Origin: Longispora sp047121295
GTDB taxonomy: Bacteria; Actinomycetota; Actinomycetes; Mycobacteriales; Micromonosporaceae
DNA length: 64,000 nt
Reading direction: 5' to 3'
Assembly: GCF_047121295.1 (NCBI RefSeq)
Contig: NZ_CP139447.1
Coordinates: 310,001-374,000, forward strand
Shown: positions 56,873 through 64,000 of the stretch, piece by piece
Position numbering within the stretch: the first letter of the stretch is position 1
Layout: every line of letters starts with the position of its first letter
The notes under the pieces: model-generated
Told to the model about the DNA's origin: nothing
What the model saw: only the letters and a program-made list of their open reading frames with translations
Database searches by the model: none
Translations under genes and position numbers: made by a program

Positions 56873-57072
56873 GACTCTCCTTCGCGGGGATGATCACCGG
56901 TTGCGGAAGTATGCCATGCCCGTGGCCTGGGTCACATCCACCGAGGTGGGCCTCGCGAGACTCCCGCGCGGAGGGCTACGCGGCGCGGCCCGCGTGCGGA
57001 GGATCGCGCGGTGCGGCTCGCGTGCCGGGAGTCGCGGGGCTCGCGGTCACGGCCCGCGCCGGCCGGGGGCGG

Positions 57073-57915
57073 TCAGGTCCAGTCGACGGTCAGCTCGCCC
57101 AGCCGCCACCGCCCCGGCCGGTCCCGCACCGGCCACCCGGCGTCCCGGACCGCCCCGACCGCCCGCACCCACCGCTCCCGCACCCCGAACGCCTTGTACG
57201 GCGCGGCGGCCAACCACGCGTCGTCCAGCGCGGCGAGCAGCGCGTGCACCGGCTCGCCGGGCACGTTCCGATGGATCAGCGCCTTGGGCAGCCGCTCGGC
57301 GATCACGGCGGGCCGCTCCAGGTGTTCGAGGCTCACGGAGAACGTGAGCGAAACGGGCCCGGCCGCGCCGGCGTCACGGTCCCGGCCCCCGGCCGCGCCG
57401 GCTTCGTGGCCCCGGCTCCCGGCCGCGCCCGCGTCACGGCCACCGTCACGGCCGTCCGGGGTGACCGCGAGCCACGCGCACACCCGGCCCAACTCGTCGC
57501 ACGTGCCCTCGACCAGCACCCCACCCGGGGCCAAGGCCGCCGTCATCTGCCGCCAGGCGTCCGACACGGCACCCTCGTCATATTGACGAAGGACGTTGCA
57601 CGCCCGCACCAGGGTCGGCCGCAGGCCGGCGAGCTCGAAGCCGCCCCGGCGGAACTCCAGGCCGGGGCCGGCGAAGGGCTGGGCTGCCAGTACCCGGGAA
57701 GGGTCGATCTCCAGGCCCACGGTCCGGGCTGGACGCAGCCGCCGGTGCATCTCGACGGTCGTGACCGGGGAGGCCCCGTAGCCGAGGTCGACGACGAGGC
57801 CGAGCTTGTCCGGGTACCGCCAGGCGATCCACCGGTCGAACCTGCGCAACCGGTTCGGGTTCGTGGTCCCCCTGGTGATCTCCCCGACGGGCCTCTGGTG
57901 GCCCCGGTCGCTCAC
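57073..57915 (-). CDS. Class I SAM-dependent methyltransferase-like protein
   Basis: A 280-residue protein with a Rossmann methyltransferase core: motif I LVVDLGYGASPVTTVEMHRR, then VGLEIDPSRVLAAQPF and the motif IV-like LRPTLVRACNVLRQY, followed by LAPGGVLVEGTCDELGRVCA. Residues about 157-187 are a repetitive insert (GRDGGRDAGAAGSRGHEAGA). The C-terminus is less typical, and the substrate is unknown. GTG 57915 is the first start in frame. It lies 25 bases after the SDR gene on the same strand. Confidence 0.8.
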   Translation of the reverse strand: MSDRGHQRPVGEITRGTTNPNRLRRFDRWIAWRYPDKLGLVVDLGYGASPVTTVEMHRRLRPARTVGLEIDPSRVLAAQPFAGPGLEFRRGGFELAGLRPTLVRACNVLRQYDEGAVSDAWRQMTAALAPGGVLVEGTCDELGRVCAWLAVTPDGRDGGRDAGAAGSRGHEAGAAGGRDRDAGAAGPVSLTFSVSLEHLERPAVIAERLPKALIHRNVPGEPVHALLAALDDAWLAAAPYKAFGVRERWVRAVGAVRDAGWPVRDRPGRWRLGELTVDWT

Positions 57916-57940
57916 GAGACGCCCCGGTCGTTCACAGAGC

Positions 57941-58687
57941 TCACAGCACCCGGTGCACCTTGTAGTTCGACGCCTGGGCGATGGGCCGGAGCACGATCCG
58001 GTCGACGTTCACGTGGTGCGGCCGGGTCACGGTCCACGCCACGGCGTCGGCGACGTCCTCGGCGACCAGCGGGTGCTCGACCCCGGCGTACACCTTGGCG
58101 GCCTTCTCCTGGTCCCCGAGCCGGTTCAGCGCGAACTCCTCGGTCCGCACCATGCCGGGGTCGATCTCGATCACCCGGACCGGCCGGCCGCACAGCTCCA
58201 GGCGCAGGGTCCCGGTCATCGCGGTCTGGGCGTGCTTGGCGGCCACGTAGCCGCCGCCGCCCTCGTACACGTCGAGGCCCGCCGTGGACGAGATCATCAC
58301 GATCGAGCCCCTGCCGGAGGCCTCCAGCGCGGGCAGCAGGGCCTGGGTGACCCGGAGCGTGCCGAGGACGTTCACCTCGTACATCCAGGACCAGTCCGTC
58401 AGCTTCCCGTTCTGGACCGTGTCGGCCCCGAAGGCCCCGCCGGCATTGTTGACCAGCACCTCGATCGTCCCGAAGGTGTCGCCGACCGCCGCCGCGAGGG
58501 CCGCGACGTCCGTGTCGGAGGTGACGTCACAGGGCACGGCCGTGCCGTCCAGCTCGTCGGCCAGGGCCTTGATCCGGTCGACGCGGCGGGCGGCGAGAAC
58601 GACGTGGAAGCCCTCGGCGGCGAGCCGGCGCGCGGTGGCGGCCCCGATCCCGCTGGAAGCTCCGGTGACGACGGCAGTGGGTCTCAT
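57941..58687 (-). CDS. Short-chain dehydrogenase/reductase
   Basis: A 248-residue classical SDR. Cofactor motif TGASSGIG near the N-terminus, VLVNNAG, catalytic Ser in VMISSTAG, and YVAAKHAQT with Tyr-x-x-x-Lys. It corresponds in position to mycobacterial Rv0484c, just upstream of mshA. ATG 58687 is six bases after TAGGAT (58694-58699). The substrate is unknown. Confidence 0.92.
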   Translation of the reverse strand: MRPTAVVTGASSGIGAATARRLAAEGFHVVLAARRVDRIKALADELDGTAVPCDVTSDTDVAALAAAVGDTFGTIEVLVNNAGGAFGADTVQNGKLTDWSWMYEVNVLGTLRVTQALLPALEASGRGSIVMISSTAGLDVYEGGGGYVAAKHAQTAMTGTLRLELCGRPVRVIEIDPGMVRTEEFALNRLGDQEKAAKVYAGVEHPLVAEDVADAVAWTVTRPHHVNVDRIVLRPIAQASNYKVHRVL

Positions 58688-58790
58688 GGCCTGATCCTAT
58701 GCAGGGCCTCTCGGCGGCTGACGGAGGTCCATGTCCGATTTCGGCTGTGAGTCACGCCACCATGGGGTACCCGGGGGGAAGAGCCATCTT

Positions 58791-60086
58791 GTGAACACAG
58801 TTGGAAATCGCGTGCCATTCTCTTCTGAGCTGCCGCGCCGGATCGCCACGCTGTCCGTTCACACGTCGCCCCTGCACCAGCCGGGCACGGGTGACGCCGG
58901 CGGGATGAACGTGTACATCGTCGAGGTGTCCCGCCGGCTCGCCCAGGCGGGCGTCGAGGTGGAGATCTTCACCCGCGCCACGTCCAGCGACCTGGCGCCG
59001 ACGGTGGAGATGGCCCCGGGCGTGACCGTCCGGCACGTGCACGCCGGGCCGTTCCAGGGCCTCAGCAAGGAGGAGCTGCCGGCACAGCTGTGCGCGTTCA
59101 CCAACGGTGTGCTGCGCGCGGAGGCGGCCCGCACCCCCGGCTGGTACGACCTCGTCCACTCGCACTACTGGCTGTCCGGCCAGGCCGGCTGGCTCGCCAA
59201 GGACCGGTGGGGCGTGCCGCTCGTGCACACCGCGCACACCCTGGCCAAGGTGAAGAACGCGCAGCTCGCCGAGGGGGACAAGCCCGAGCCGAACGCGCGC
59301 GTGATCGGCGAGGAGCAGGTGGTCGCGGAGTCCGATCTGCTGATCGCCAACACCTGCGCGGAGGCCCGAGACCTGATCAACCTGTACGACGCCGACTGCG
59401 CCCAGGTCGAGGTCGTGCAGCCCGGCGTGGACCTGGACCGGTTCAGCCCGGGCAGCCGGTCGGCCGCGCGCCAGCGGTTCGGGCTGCCCGAGGACGCGTA
59501 CGTGCTGGCCTTCGTCGGCCGGATCCAGCCGCTCAAGGCCCCCGACGTCCTGGTCCGGGCCGCCGCCGAGCTGGTGGCCCGCGATCCCGAGCTGGCCCGC
59601 AAGCTCGTCGTGCTGATCTGCGGCGGCAACAGCGGCAGCGGCCTGGACCTCGCGGCCCTGACCAGTTCCCTCGGGCTCGGCGATGTCGTGCGCTTCATCC
59701 CGCCGCAGGGCGGCTCGGCGCTGGCGGACCTGTACCGGGCGGCCGACCTGGTCGGGGTGCCCAGCTACAACGAGTCCTTCGGACTGGTGGCCGTCGAGGC
59801 GCAGGCCTGCGGCACGCCCGTCGTCGCCGCCGCCGTCGGCGGGCTCACCACGGCCGTGAAGAACGAGGTCAGCGGCCTGCTGATCGACACCCACGACGCT
59901 CACGACTGGGCGACGGCGATCGCCGGGCTGCTGCACGCGCCGGCGCGTCGGGCCGAGTTGGCCGCCGGTGCCGTCGCGCATGCGCAAGACTTCTCCTGGG
60001 CGCGGACCACGAACGGGCTGCTCGCCGGCTACCGGGCCGCGCTCGCCGTGCACCGTTCCCGCCTGCTGGAGGTCGCCGGGCTGTGA
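58791..60086 (+). CDS. mshA: Mycothiol glycosyltransferase
   Basis: A 431-residue GT4 enzyme that joins UDP-GlcNAc to inositol-1-phosphate, the first step of mycothiol synthesis. N-terminal HTSPLHQPGTGDAGGMNVYI is the MshA signature; EX7E-type catalytic residues are in YNESFGLVAVEAQACGTPVV. FVGRIQPLKAPDVLVRAAAE is the nucleotide-binding start. GTG 58791 is chosen with GGGGGGAAG upstream; GTG 58812 is an alternative. The stop overlaps the YbjN gene (GTGA). Confidence 0.95.
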   Translation: MNTVGNRVPFSSELPRRIATLSVHTSPLHQPGTGDAGGMNVYIVEVSRRLAQAGVEVEIFTRATSSDLAPTVEMAPGVTVRHVHAGPFQGLSKEELPAQLCAFTNGVLRAEAARTPGWYDLVHSHYWLSGQAGWLAKDRWGVPLVHTAHTLAKVKNAQLAEGDKPEPNARVIGEEQVVAESDLLIANTCAEARDLINLYDADCAQVEVVQPGVDLDRFSPGSRSAARQRFGLPEDAYVLAFVGRIQPLKAPDVLVRAAAELVARDPELARKLVVLICGGNSGSGLDLAALTSSLGLGDVVRFIPPQGGSALADLYRAADLVGVPSYNESFGLVAVEAQACGTPVVAAAVGGLTTAVKNEVSGLLIDTHDAHDWATAIAGLLHAPARRAELAAGAVAHAQDFSWARTTNGLLAGYRAALAVHRSRLLEVAGL

Positions 60087-60583
60087 GTGTGACCGCCCTG
60101 ATCGAGACGACCCTGCGCGCCCGCGAGCTGGAGTTCGACCGGGTGGGCGACCGGTTCACGGTCACGCTGCCCGGTACCCACAAGCTCAAGACGCTCTGCA
60201 ACCTGATCGTCGGGGAGCACGCGCTGCGGATCGAGGCGTTCGTGATCCGCCAGCCCGACGAGAACCGCGAGGCGGTGTGGGCCTACCTGCTGCGCCGCAA
60301 CGCCACGATGTTCGGGGTGTCGTTCGCGATCGACGCGGTCGGCGACGTGTACCTGACCGGCCGGGTACCGCTGTCCGGCCTCACCGAGGACGACCTGGAC
60401 CGGCTCCTCGGCTCCGTGCTCACCTACGCCGACGAGAGCTTCGACCCGTTGCTGGAGCTCGGCTTCAGCTCGGCGATCCGGCGCGAGTGGGCCTGGCGGG
60501 TCTCCCGTGGAGAGTCGCTGGCGAACCTCGCGGCGTTCCAACACCTGGTAGACGACCCGGACGGGTCTAATAGCAGACAGTGA
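60083..60583 (+). CDS. YbjN-domain protein (Rv0487-like)
   Basis: A 166-residue YbjN-type protein (LEFDRVGDRFTVTLPGTHKL, NATMFGVSFAIDAVGDVYLT, DRLLGSVLTYADESFDPLLE). The family has a type III secretion chaperone-like fold and unknown role. Its GTG overlaps the mshA stop, so translation is coupled, as with Rv0486-Rv0487 in mycobacteria. Confidence 0.88.
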   Translation: MSVTALIETTLRARELEFDRVGDRFTVTLPGTHKLKTLCNLIVGEHALRIEAFVIRQPDENREAVWAYLLRRNATMFGVSFAIDAVGDVYLTGRVPLSGLTEDDLDRLLGSVLTYADESFDPLLELGFSSAIRREWAWRVSRGESLANLAAFQHLVDDPDGSNSRQ

Positions 60584-60664
60584 GCGTGTGAGGGATCGTA
60601 CAGTTGGCAACGCTTGCGTATCAATTTGTTGATCACCTATGGTTACCCCTAGTTACGGGGGCAA

Positions 60665-60680
60665 GGTGTCGCGCGACACC
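60665..60680. promoter_or_regulatory. Perfect palindrome GGTGTCGCGCGACACC
   Basis: A perfect 16-bp palindrome in the 284-base gap between the YbjN gene and the MFS stop. Nearby are ATCAATTTGTTGAT (60620-60633, an inverted repeat) and GTTACGGGGGC. The surrounding 60595-60660 stretch is unusually AT-rich for this DNA. No gene is visible there. Confidence 0.5.
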
Positions 60681-60867
60681 AGGACAGTGGTCGGGGGGCT
60701 ACGGGTCCGGTTTCGCGCGGCTGTGTCGCTGAGCGCTGCCGGGGGGTGGCGGCCGCCGCGACGAAGGTTGGCGGGCGTGGGATCCGAGTCGGGGGGCTCC
60801 TTTCCTACGCCCGCTTCTCCATGCCCGGACCTTCTGCTTCCGGCCCGGCCCTGCGTGCCGCACGGTG

Positions 60868-62046
60868 CTAGGCGTCGACGAGTTCGCGCAGTTCGGCCAC
60901 GCGCCGCTCCCGGGCCGGCCCGGTCAGCAGGTGCCCGGCCGCCGTCGCCAGCCCCAGCCCCAGGCAGATCACCCAGTGCCAGTCGCCGAGGGTCTGCAGG
61001 CTCAGCCCGCCGAGCGCGGGCGCGGCGAAGGCCGAGGCGGCGAAGGACAGATTGAACACTCCCTGGTACTGGCCCCGCAGCCGCTCCGGCGACAACTCCG
61101 CGATGATGGCGGCGTTCGGCGGGGCGGCGAGCATCTGGCCGACGGTCCAGATCACGACGGTGATCGCGTACCCGGCGAGCGAGCCCACCACCGCCGTCAG
61201 CCCGTAGCCGCAGGCCACCAGGAGCAGGGCCAGGGCGAGCACCCGGGCCTTGCGGGCCTTCCCGATCAGCCTGGGCACGAACAGCTGCCCGGCGACGACC
61301 ATCCCGGCACTGAGCGCCATGACCAGGCCGTACTGGCCCGTGCTCAGGCCGTCGCCCTTCATCGCGAGCGGCAGCATCGTCGTACTCTGCGCGAACAGCA
61401 TCGACATCAGGAACGTCAGCCCGACGAAGACGAGATAGGGCCTGTCGGTGAGCGCCCGGCCGAGGCCCCGGCTCTTCTCGGTCGGGTGCCGGACCAGGGT
61501 CTCGGGCACCTTGACCAGGATGATCAGTACGGCGACCAGGGTGGCGGCGGCGTCCAGCCCGAAGAGCAGCAGGTAGGACACGTCGGCGAGCACCCCGACG
61601 AGGAGCGCCGCGACGGCGGCCCCGCCGAAGAAGGCCCAGTACAACAGGTTGAAGGCCGGCAGGCGCTGCGGCTCGGGCACCACGTCGGTGATCGCCGCGA
61701 CCGAGGCCGGGCCGCCGAGCTGGGTGGCCACGCCGAGCAGGGTCGCCGTGACGCCGATCGCGACCGAGGTGGTCGACAGCCCGACGGCCATCATCAGCAC
61801 GGCGGCCGTGGAGTGCGCGAGCAGCATCGTCCTCCGCCGGCCCCACCGGTCGGCGAGCACGCCCCCGGCCAGGACGCCCAGCGCGCCGCCCGCGCCGTGC
61901 AGGCCGATCACGAGCCCGGTCGCCGCGGTGCTCAGCCCCCGGATGTCCTTGAGGTAGATCGCCAGGAAGATGATGGCGAAGCCGCCCAGCCGGTTGATCA
62001 GGAGTCCGGTCCAGATCGCCCAGTAGGTGCCTGACAGGCCGCGCAC
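60868..62046 (-). CDS. MFS transporter, MdtH/YfcJ-like
   Basis: A 392-residue, 12-helix MFS protein. Motif A is GGVLADRWGRRRTMLL; helix 5-6 has ALLVGVLADVSYLLLFGLDA. GTG 62046 is chosen because GAGGAGC lies immediately upstream at the right distance; a longer frame exists. It is related to the transporter at 62468-63709 throughout (compare GLVIGLHGAGGALGVL with GLVIGLIGAGGAVGVL), so the two look like tandem duplicates inserted between YbjN and phosphoglyceromutase. Confidence 0.9.
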   Translation of the reverse strand: MRGLSGTYWAIWTGLLINRLGGFAIIFLAIYLKDIRGLSTAATGLVIGLHGAGGALGVLAGGVLADRWGRRRTMLLAHSTAAVLMMAVGLSTTSVAIGVTATLLGVATQLGGPASVAAITDVVPEPQRLPAFNLLYWAFFGGAAVAALLVGVLADVSYLLLFGLDAAATLVAVLIILVKVPETLVRHPTEKSRGLGRALTDRPYLVFVGLTFLMSMLFAQSTTMLPLAMKGDGLSTGQYGLVMALSAGMVVAGQLFVPRLIGKARKARVLALALLLVACGYGLTAVVGSLAGYAITVVIWTVGQMLAAPPNAAIIAELSPERLRGQYQGVFNLSFAASAFAAPALGGLSLQTLGDWHWVICLGLGLATAAGHLLTGPARERRVAELRELVDA

Positions 62047-62069
62047 GGCGCTCCTCGGTAAAGAAGGTG

Positions 62070-62089
62070 GTTGGTAAGCGATTACCAAC
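62070..62089. promoter_or_regulatory. Operator-like palindrome GTTGGTAA-GCGA-TTACCAAC
   Basis: A perfect 8-bp inverted repeat with a four-base spacer, 24 bases upstream of the MFS start at 62046. It is a likely repressor site; no regulator gene is adjacent. The rest of the 421-base gap (62047-62467) holds dispersed repeat A and an inverted repeat, and no gene. Confidence 0.65.
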
Positions 62090-62159
62090 GCTACGAGCTG
62101 GGGCTCGTCGTCAACAGGGCCCGTCTCGGCACGTGGACGTGTCCCTGGTCACCCAAACC

Positions 62160-62193
62160 AAGATCAAATTCATCAGGGGGTTACGGCGACACC
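62160..62193 (+). repeat. Dispersed repeat A, copy 2
   Basis: AAGATCAAATTCATCAGG, then GGGTTACGGCGACACC. It shares both ends with the minus-strand copy at 15392-15428. Confidence 0.65.
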
Positions 62194-62338
62194 TGCCCCG
62201 ACACTTGTCGGCGGCACCGCCTCGGCCGGGCCACGGGTGGCCCCCGGCACGGGACTGAGCTGCCCTCGGGCGGTGGGCCGAGCTCCCGCGATGGCGGGTC
62301 GGGAAGTCCCGGCGGTGCGCGGCACTCCGATCATGAGC

Positions 62339-62405
62339 CAAGATCACCGTTTGCGGCCAGGAGGTGCAGTCCCGCTGCACATTCCGGTCGCAAACGGTGA
62401 TCTTG
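62339..62405. repeat. Inverted repeat, family C copy 2
   Basis: Arms CAAGATCACCGTTTGCGGCC (62339-62358) and its complement (62386-62405), 19 of 20 matching. The 27-base loop contains a smaller hairpin GTGCAG/CTGCAC. The core matches the repeat at 31071-31139. It follows the MFS stop at 62468 on the minus strand, so it may also serve as a terminator. Confidence 0.85.
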
Positions 62406-62467
62406 CCAGGGCCTAGCGAGCCGACGGGCCCGGCTGGGTCCGGCCGGGTCCGGCCCGGCGGGGCCGG

Positions 62468-63709
62468 TCAGGCGTTCACCAGGTCCCGTTCCTTCAGGGC
62501 CGCCGTCCGGCGGTTGCGGGCCGGCCCGGCCGCGAGGTTGAGCCCCGCGACGAACAGGCTGAGCACGAGGCAGCCGATCCACAGCGGCGCGTTGCCGAAC
62601 TCGTCGAACACGAACCCGCCGACCAGCGGGGCCGCGAACGCCGCCCCGGAGAAGGCCAGCGAGAACACGCCCTGGTACCGGCCGCGCGCGTCCGTCGGGG
62701 ACAGCTCGGCGATCAGCGTGGAGTTCGACGGGGACTGCAGCATCTCGCCGAGGGTCCAGATCAGCACCGTGGCCGAGTACAGCCACAGGTCGTGGGCCAG
62801 CGCGGTCAGCCCGAAGCCGACCCCGACGATCAGGGAGGCCATGGCCAGGGTCTTCGACCGATCCCGGCCCCGGACCAGCCGGGGGATGAAGAGCTGGCCG
62901 AGCACGATCAGGATGCCGTTCAGTGCGATCACGGTGCCGAACGTCTTCGCCGACAGGCCGTCGCGGGCCATCGCCAGCGGGAGCGAGGAGAGGTGCTGCA
63001 TGAAGACCATGGCGCTGAGGAAGGTCAGGCCGACGAGGCCGAGGTAGACCGGATCGCGGAAGGGGCTGCCGCTGGGCCGGGCCACTGGTCCGGCCCCGGC
63101 GGGGGAGCCGGTGTCGGCCACAGGAGCGGCCGGCCGGGTCTCCGGCACCTTCAGGAACACGATCAGCGCCGTGACCAGCATCGTCGCGGCGTCCACCATG
63201 AAGATCCACAGGTAGTCGAGGTCCGCCACCAGCCCGCCGAGCAGCGCCGCGACGGAGAACCCGAGGTTGATCGCCCAGTAGTTCAGGCTGAAGGCCCGCA
63301 ACCGGTCCCTGTCGGGCACGATGTCGACCATCATCGCGGAGAACGCCGGCCGGGACATGTTCTGCACGAGGCCGAGGGTGAAGGCCATCACCACGATGAG
63401 CCACTGCTGCCGGGTCAGTCCGAGGAGCACCAGCATCACGGCGGTGCCGACCTGGGCCACGAGCAGCGTGCTCCGCCGGCCCCAGCGGTCGGCCAGTTGC
63501 CCGCCGATCAGCACCCCGACGGCCCCGCCCGCGCCGATCAGGCCGATCACGAGCCCGACGAACGTGGCCTTGAAGTGCCGCTCGTTACTCAGGTAGAAGG
63601 TCAGCAGGATGGTGACGAATGCCCCGGCGCGGCTGATCAGGGTGCCGGACCACAGGTACCAGAACGTCTTCGGCAGTCCGCCCGTCGTCTGCTGTAACCA
63701 CCCGCGCAA
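62468..63709 (-). CDS. MFS transporter, MdtH/YfcJ-like (paralogue)
   Basis: A 413-residue, 12-helix MFS protein related to the 60868-62046 transporter. Motif A GGQLADRWGRRSTLLV, GLVADLDYLWIFMVDAATML in helices 5-6, and a longer central loop (PVADTGSPAGAGPVARPSGS). TTG 63709 has GGAGG six bases upstream, which decides the start. It is divergent from phosphoglyceromutase. Confidence 0.9.
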   Translation of the reverse strand: MRGWLQQTTGGLPKTFWYLWSGTLISRAGAFVTILLTFYLSNERHFKATFVGLVIGLIGAGGAVGVLIGGQLADRWGRRSTLLVAQVGTAVMLVLLGLTRQQWLIVVMAFTLGLVQNMSRPAFSAMMVDIVPDRDRLRAFSLNYWAINLGFSVAALLGGLVADLDYLWIFMVDAATMLVTALIVFLKVPETRPAAPVADTGSPAGAGPVARPSGSPFRDPVYLGLVGLTFLSAMVFMQHLSSLPLAMARDGLSAKTFGTVIALNGILIVLGQLFIPRLVRGRDRSKTLAMASLIVGVGFGLTALAHDLWLYSATVLIWTLGEMLQSPSNSTLIAELSPTDARGRYQGVFSLAFSGAAFAAPLVGGFVFDEFGNAPLWIGCLVLSLFVAGLNLAAGPARNRRTAALKERDLVNA

Positions 63710-63722
63710 GCTGCACCTCCGT

Positions 63723-63752
63723 GTAAGGACTCTGGCTCCTACACTTCCTTAC
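63723..63752. promoter_or_regulatory. Inverted repeat upstream of MFS gene
   Basis: GTAAGGA (63723-63729) and TCCTTAC (63746-63752), 16 bases apart, with a second near-pair TGTAAGG/CCTACA inside. It is a candidate operator for the TTG-started MFS gene. Confidence 0.45.
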
Positions 63753-63823
63753 CGGCCCGGCTCGGGTCACCCAGTTTTCGACGTGTCCTCGGTCACTGGG
63801 CGTGACGTCCCTAGGATGAGCCC

Positions 63824-64000
63824 ATGACGATCGGAACCCTGGTTCTCCTCCGGCACGGCGAGAGCGTCTGGAACGCGAAGAATCTGTTCACCGGCTGGGT
63901 GGACGTCGACCTCACCGAGAAGGGTGAGGCCGAGGCCCGGCGGGCGGGTGAACTGCTCCGGTCGGCCGACGTGCTGCCCGACGTGCTGCACACCTCCCTG
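63824..64000 (+). CDS. gpmA: 2,3-bisphosphoglycerate-dependent phosphoglycerate mutase, 5' part
   Basis: The N-terminal 59 residues of phosphoglyceromutase, cut by the right edge. LVLLRHGESVWNAKNLFTGW carries the phosphorylated His of the RHG motif, followed by VDVDLTEKGEAEARRAGELL. It catalyses 3-PG/2-PG interconversion in glycolysis. ATG 63824 is six bases after TAGGAT (63812-63817). Its position after mshA and YbjN matches mycobacterial Rv0489. Confidence 0.95.
   Translation, partial: MTIGTLVLLRHGESVWNAKNLFTGWVDVDLTEKGEAEARRAGELLRSADVLPDVLHTSL

Noticed and set aside
62067..62400. Three short overlapping frames in the gap between the MFS genes
   Set aside because: None has a ribosome-binding site or protein-like composition; they cross the operator, repeat A and the inverted repeat.

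Overview
The window is very GC-rich, densely coded actinobacterial chromosome, most likely from the family Micromonosporaceae (inferred). The evidence is the mycothiol genes mshA and mshD, a GlnR-type regulator, an HbhA-like gene, two XRE/DUF397 pairs, an ESX-type WXG100 operon, and many genes that seem to be transcribed without a leader (TANNNT six to eight bases before ATG/GTG). I see no transposase, integrase, phage gene, CRISPR array or rRNA. Two serine tRNAs and the SRP RNA are present.

Layout. 1-4.7 kb: tyrA (cut by the left edge), tadA with its companion gene, an XRE/DUF397 pair, a GtrA-like protein, tRNA-Ser(CGA) and purine nucleoside phosphorylase. 4.8-8.6 kb: TetR and a divergent drug-efflux gene with a phased operator array, a DoxX-like protein, tRNA-Ser(GGA), SRP RNA and DUF402. 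8.6-15.2 kb: an ECF41/SigJ-like sigma factor, PPK2, a DUF47-Pit phosphate uptake pair, Nudix-GNAT and a divergent thiolase. 15.4-18.1 kb: KptA and a five-gene operon (YbaB-like, WXG100, WXG100-like membrane protein, two unknowns) that looks like a small type VII effector locus. 18.2-27.2 kb: pstSCAB behind a PHO box, a membrane-anchored propeller-like protein, mshD and glnR, then two divergent envelope genes. 27.2-33.1 kb: a cysteine-containing leader peptide ahead of sulfurtransferase-DUF1416, a second TetR/efflux pair with an operator array, and DsrE divergent from a tiny membrane gene plus a nitrobindin-like gene. 33.2-36.3 kb: one very large secreted Kelch protein. 36.5-44 kb: a winged-helix regulator, class IV aminotransferase divergent from YgfZ, an MFS-ArsR pair, and an operon of a domain-permuted RibD-like enzyme, BKACE and asparaginase. 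44-64 kb: a core order that recalls the mycobacterial Rv0474-Rv0491 region (XRE, HbhA-like, DUF2516 ... murB ... SDR, mshA, YbjN, phosphoglyceromutase). It is interrupted by allantoate-type amidohydrolase with a LuxR-family ATPase, SnoaL and macro-domain genes, a second XRE/DUF397 pair, and two related MFS transporters.

How the genes fit together. Phosphate handling is concentrated here: pst with a PHO box, Pit with its accessory protein, and PPK2. Thiol and sulfur metabolism forms a second theme: mshA, mshD, sulfurtransferase with its leader, and DsrE. The most unusual signals are the two palindrome arrays in front of efflux genes, two divergent leaderless promoters whose -10 boxes share bases, the WXG100 operon, the permuted RibD operon, and several families of dispersed intergenic hairpins or repeats.
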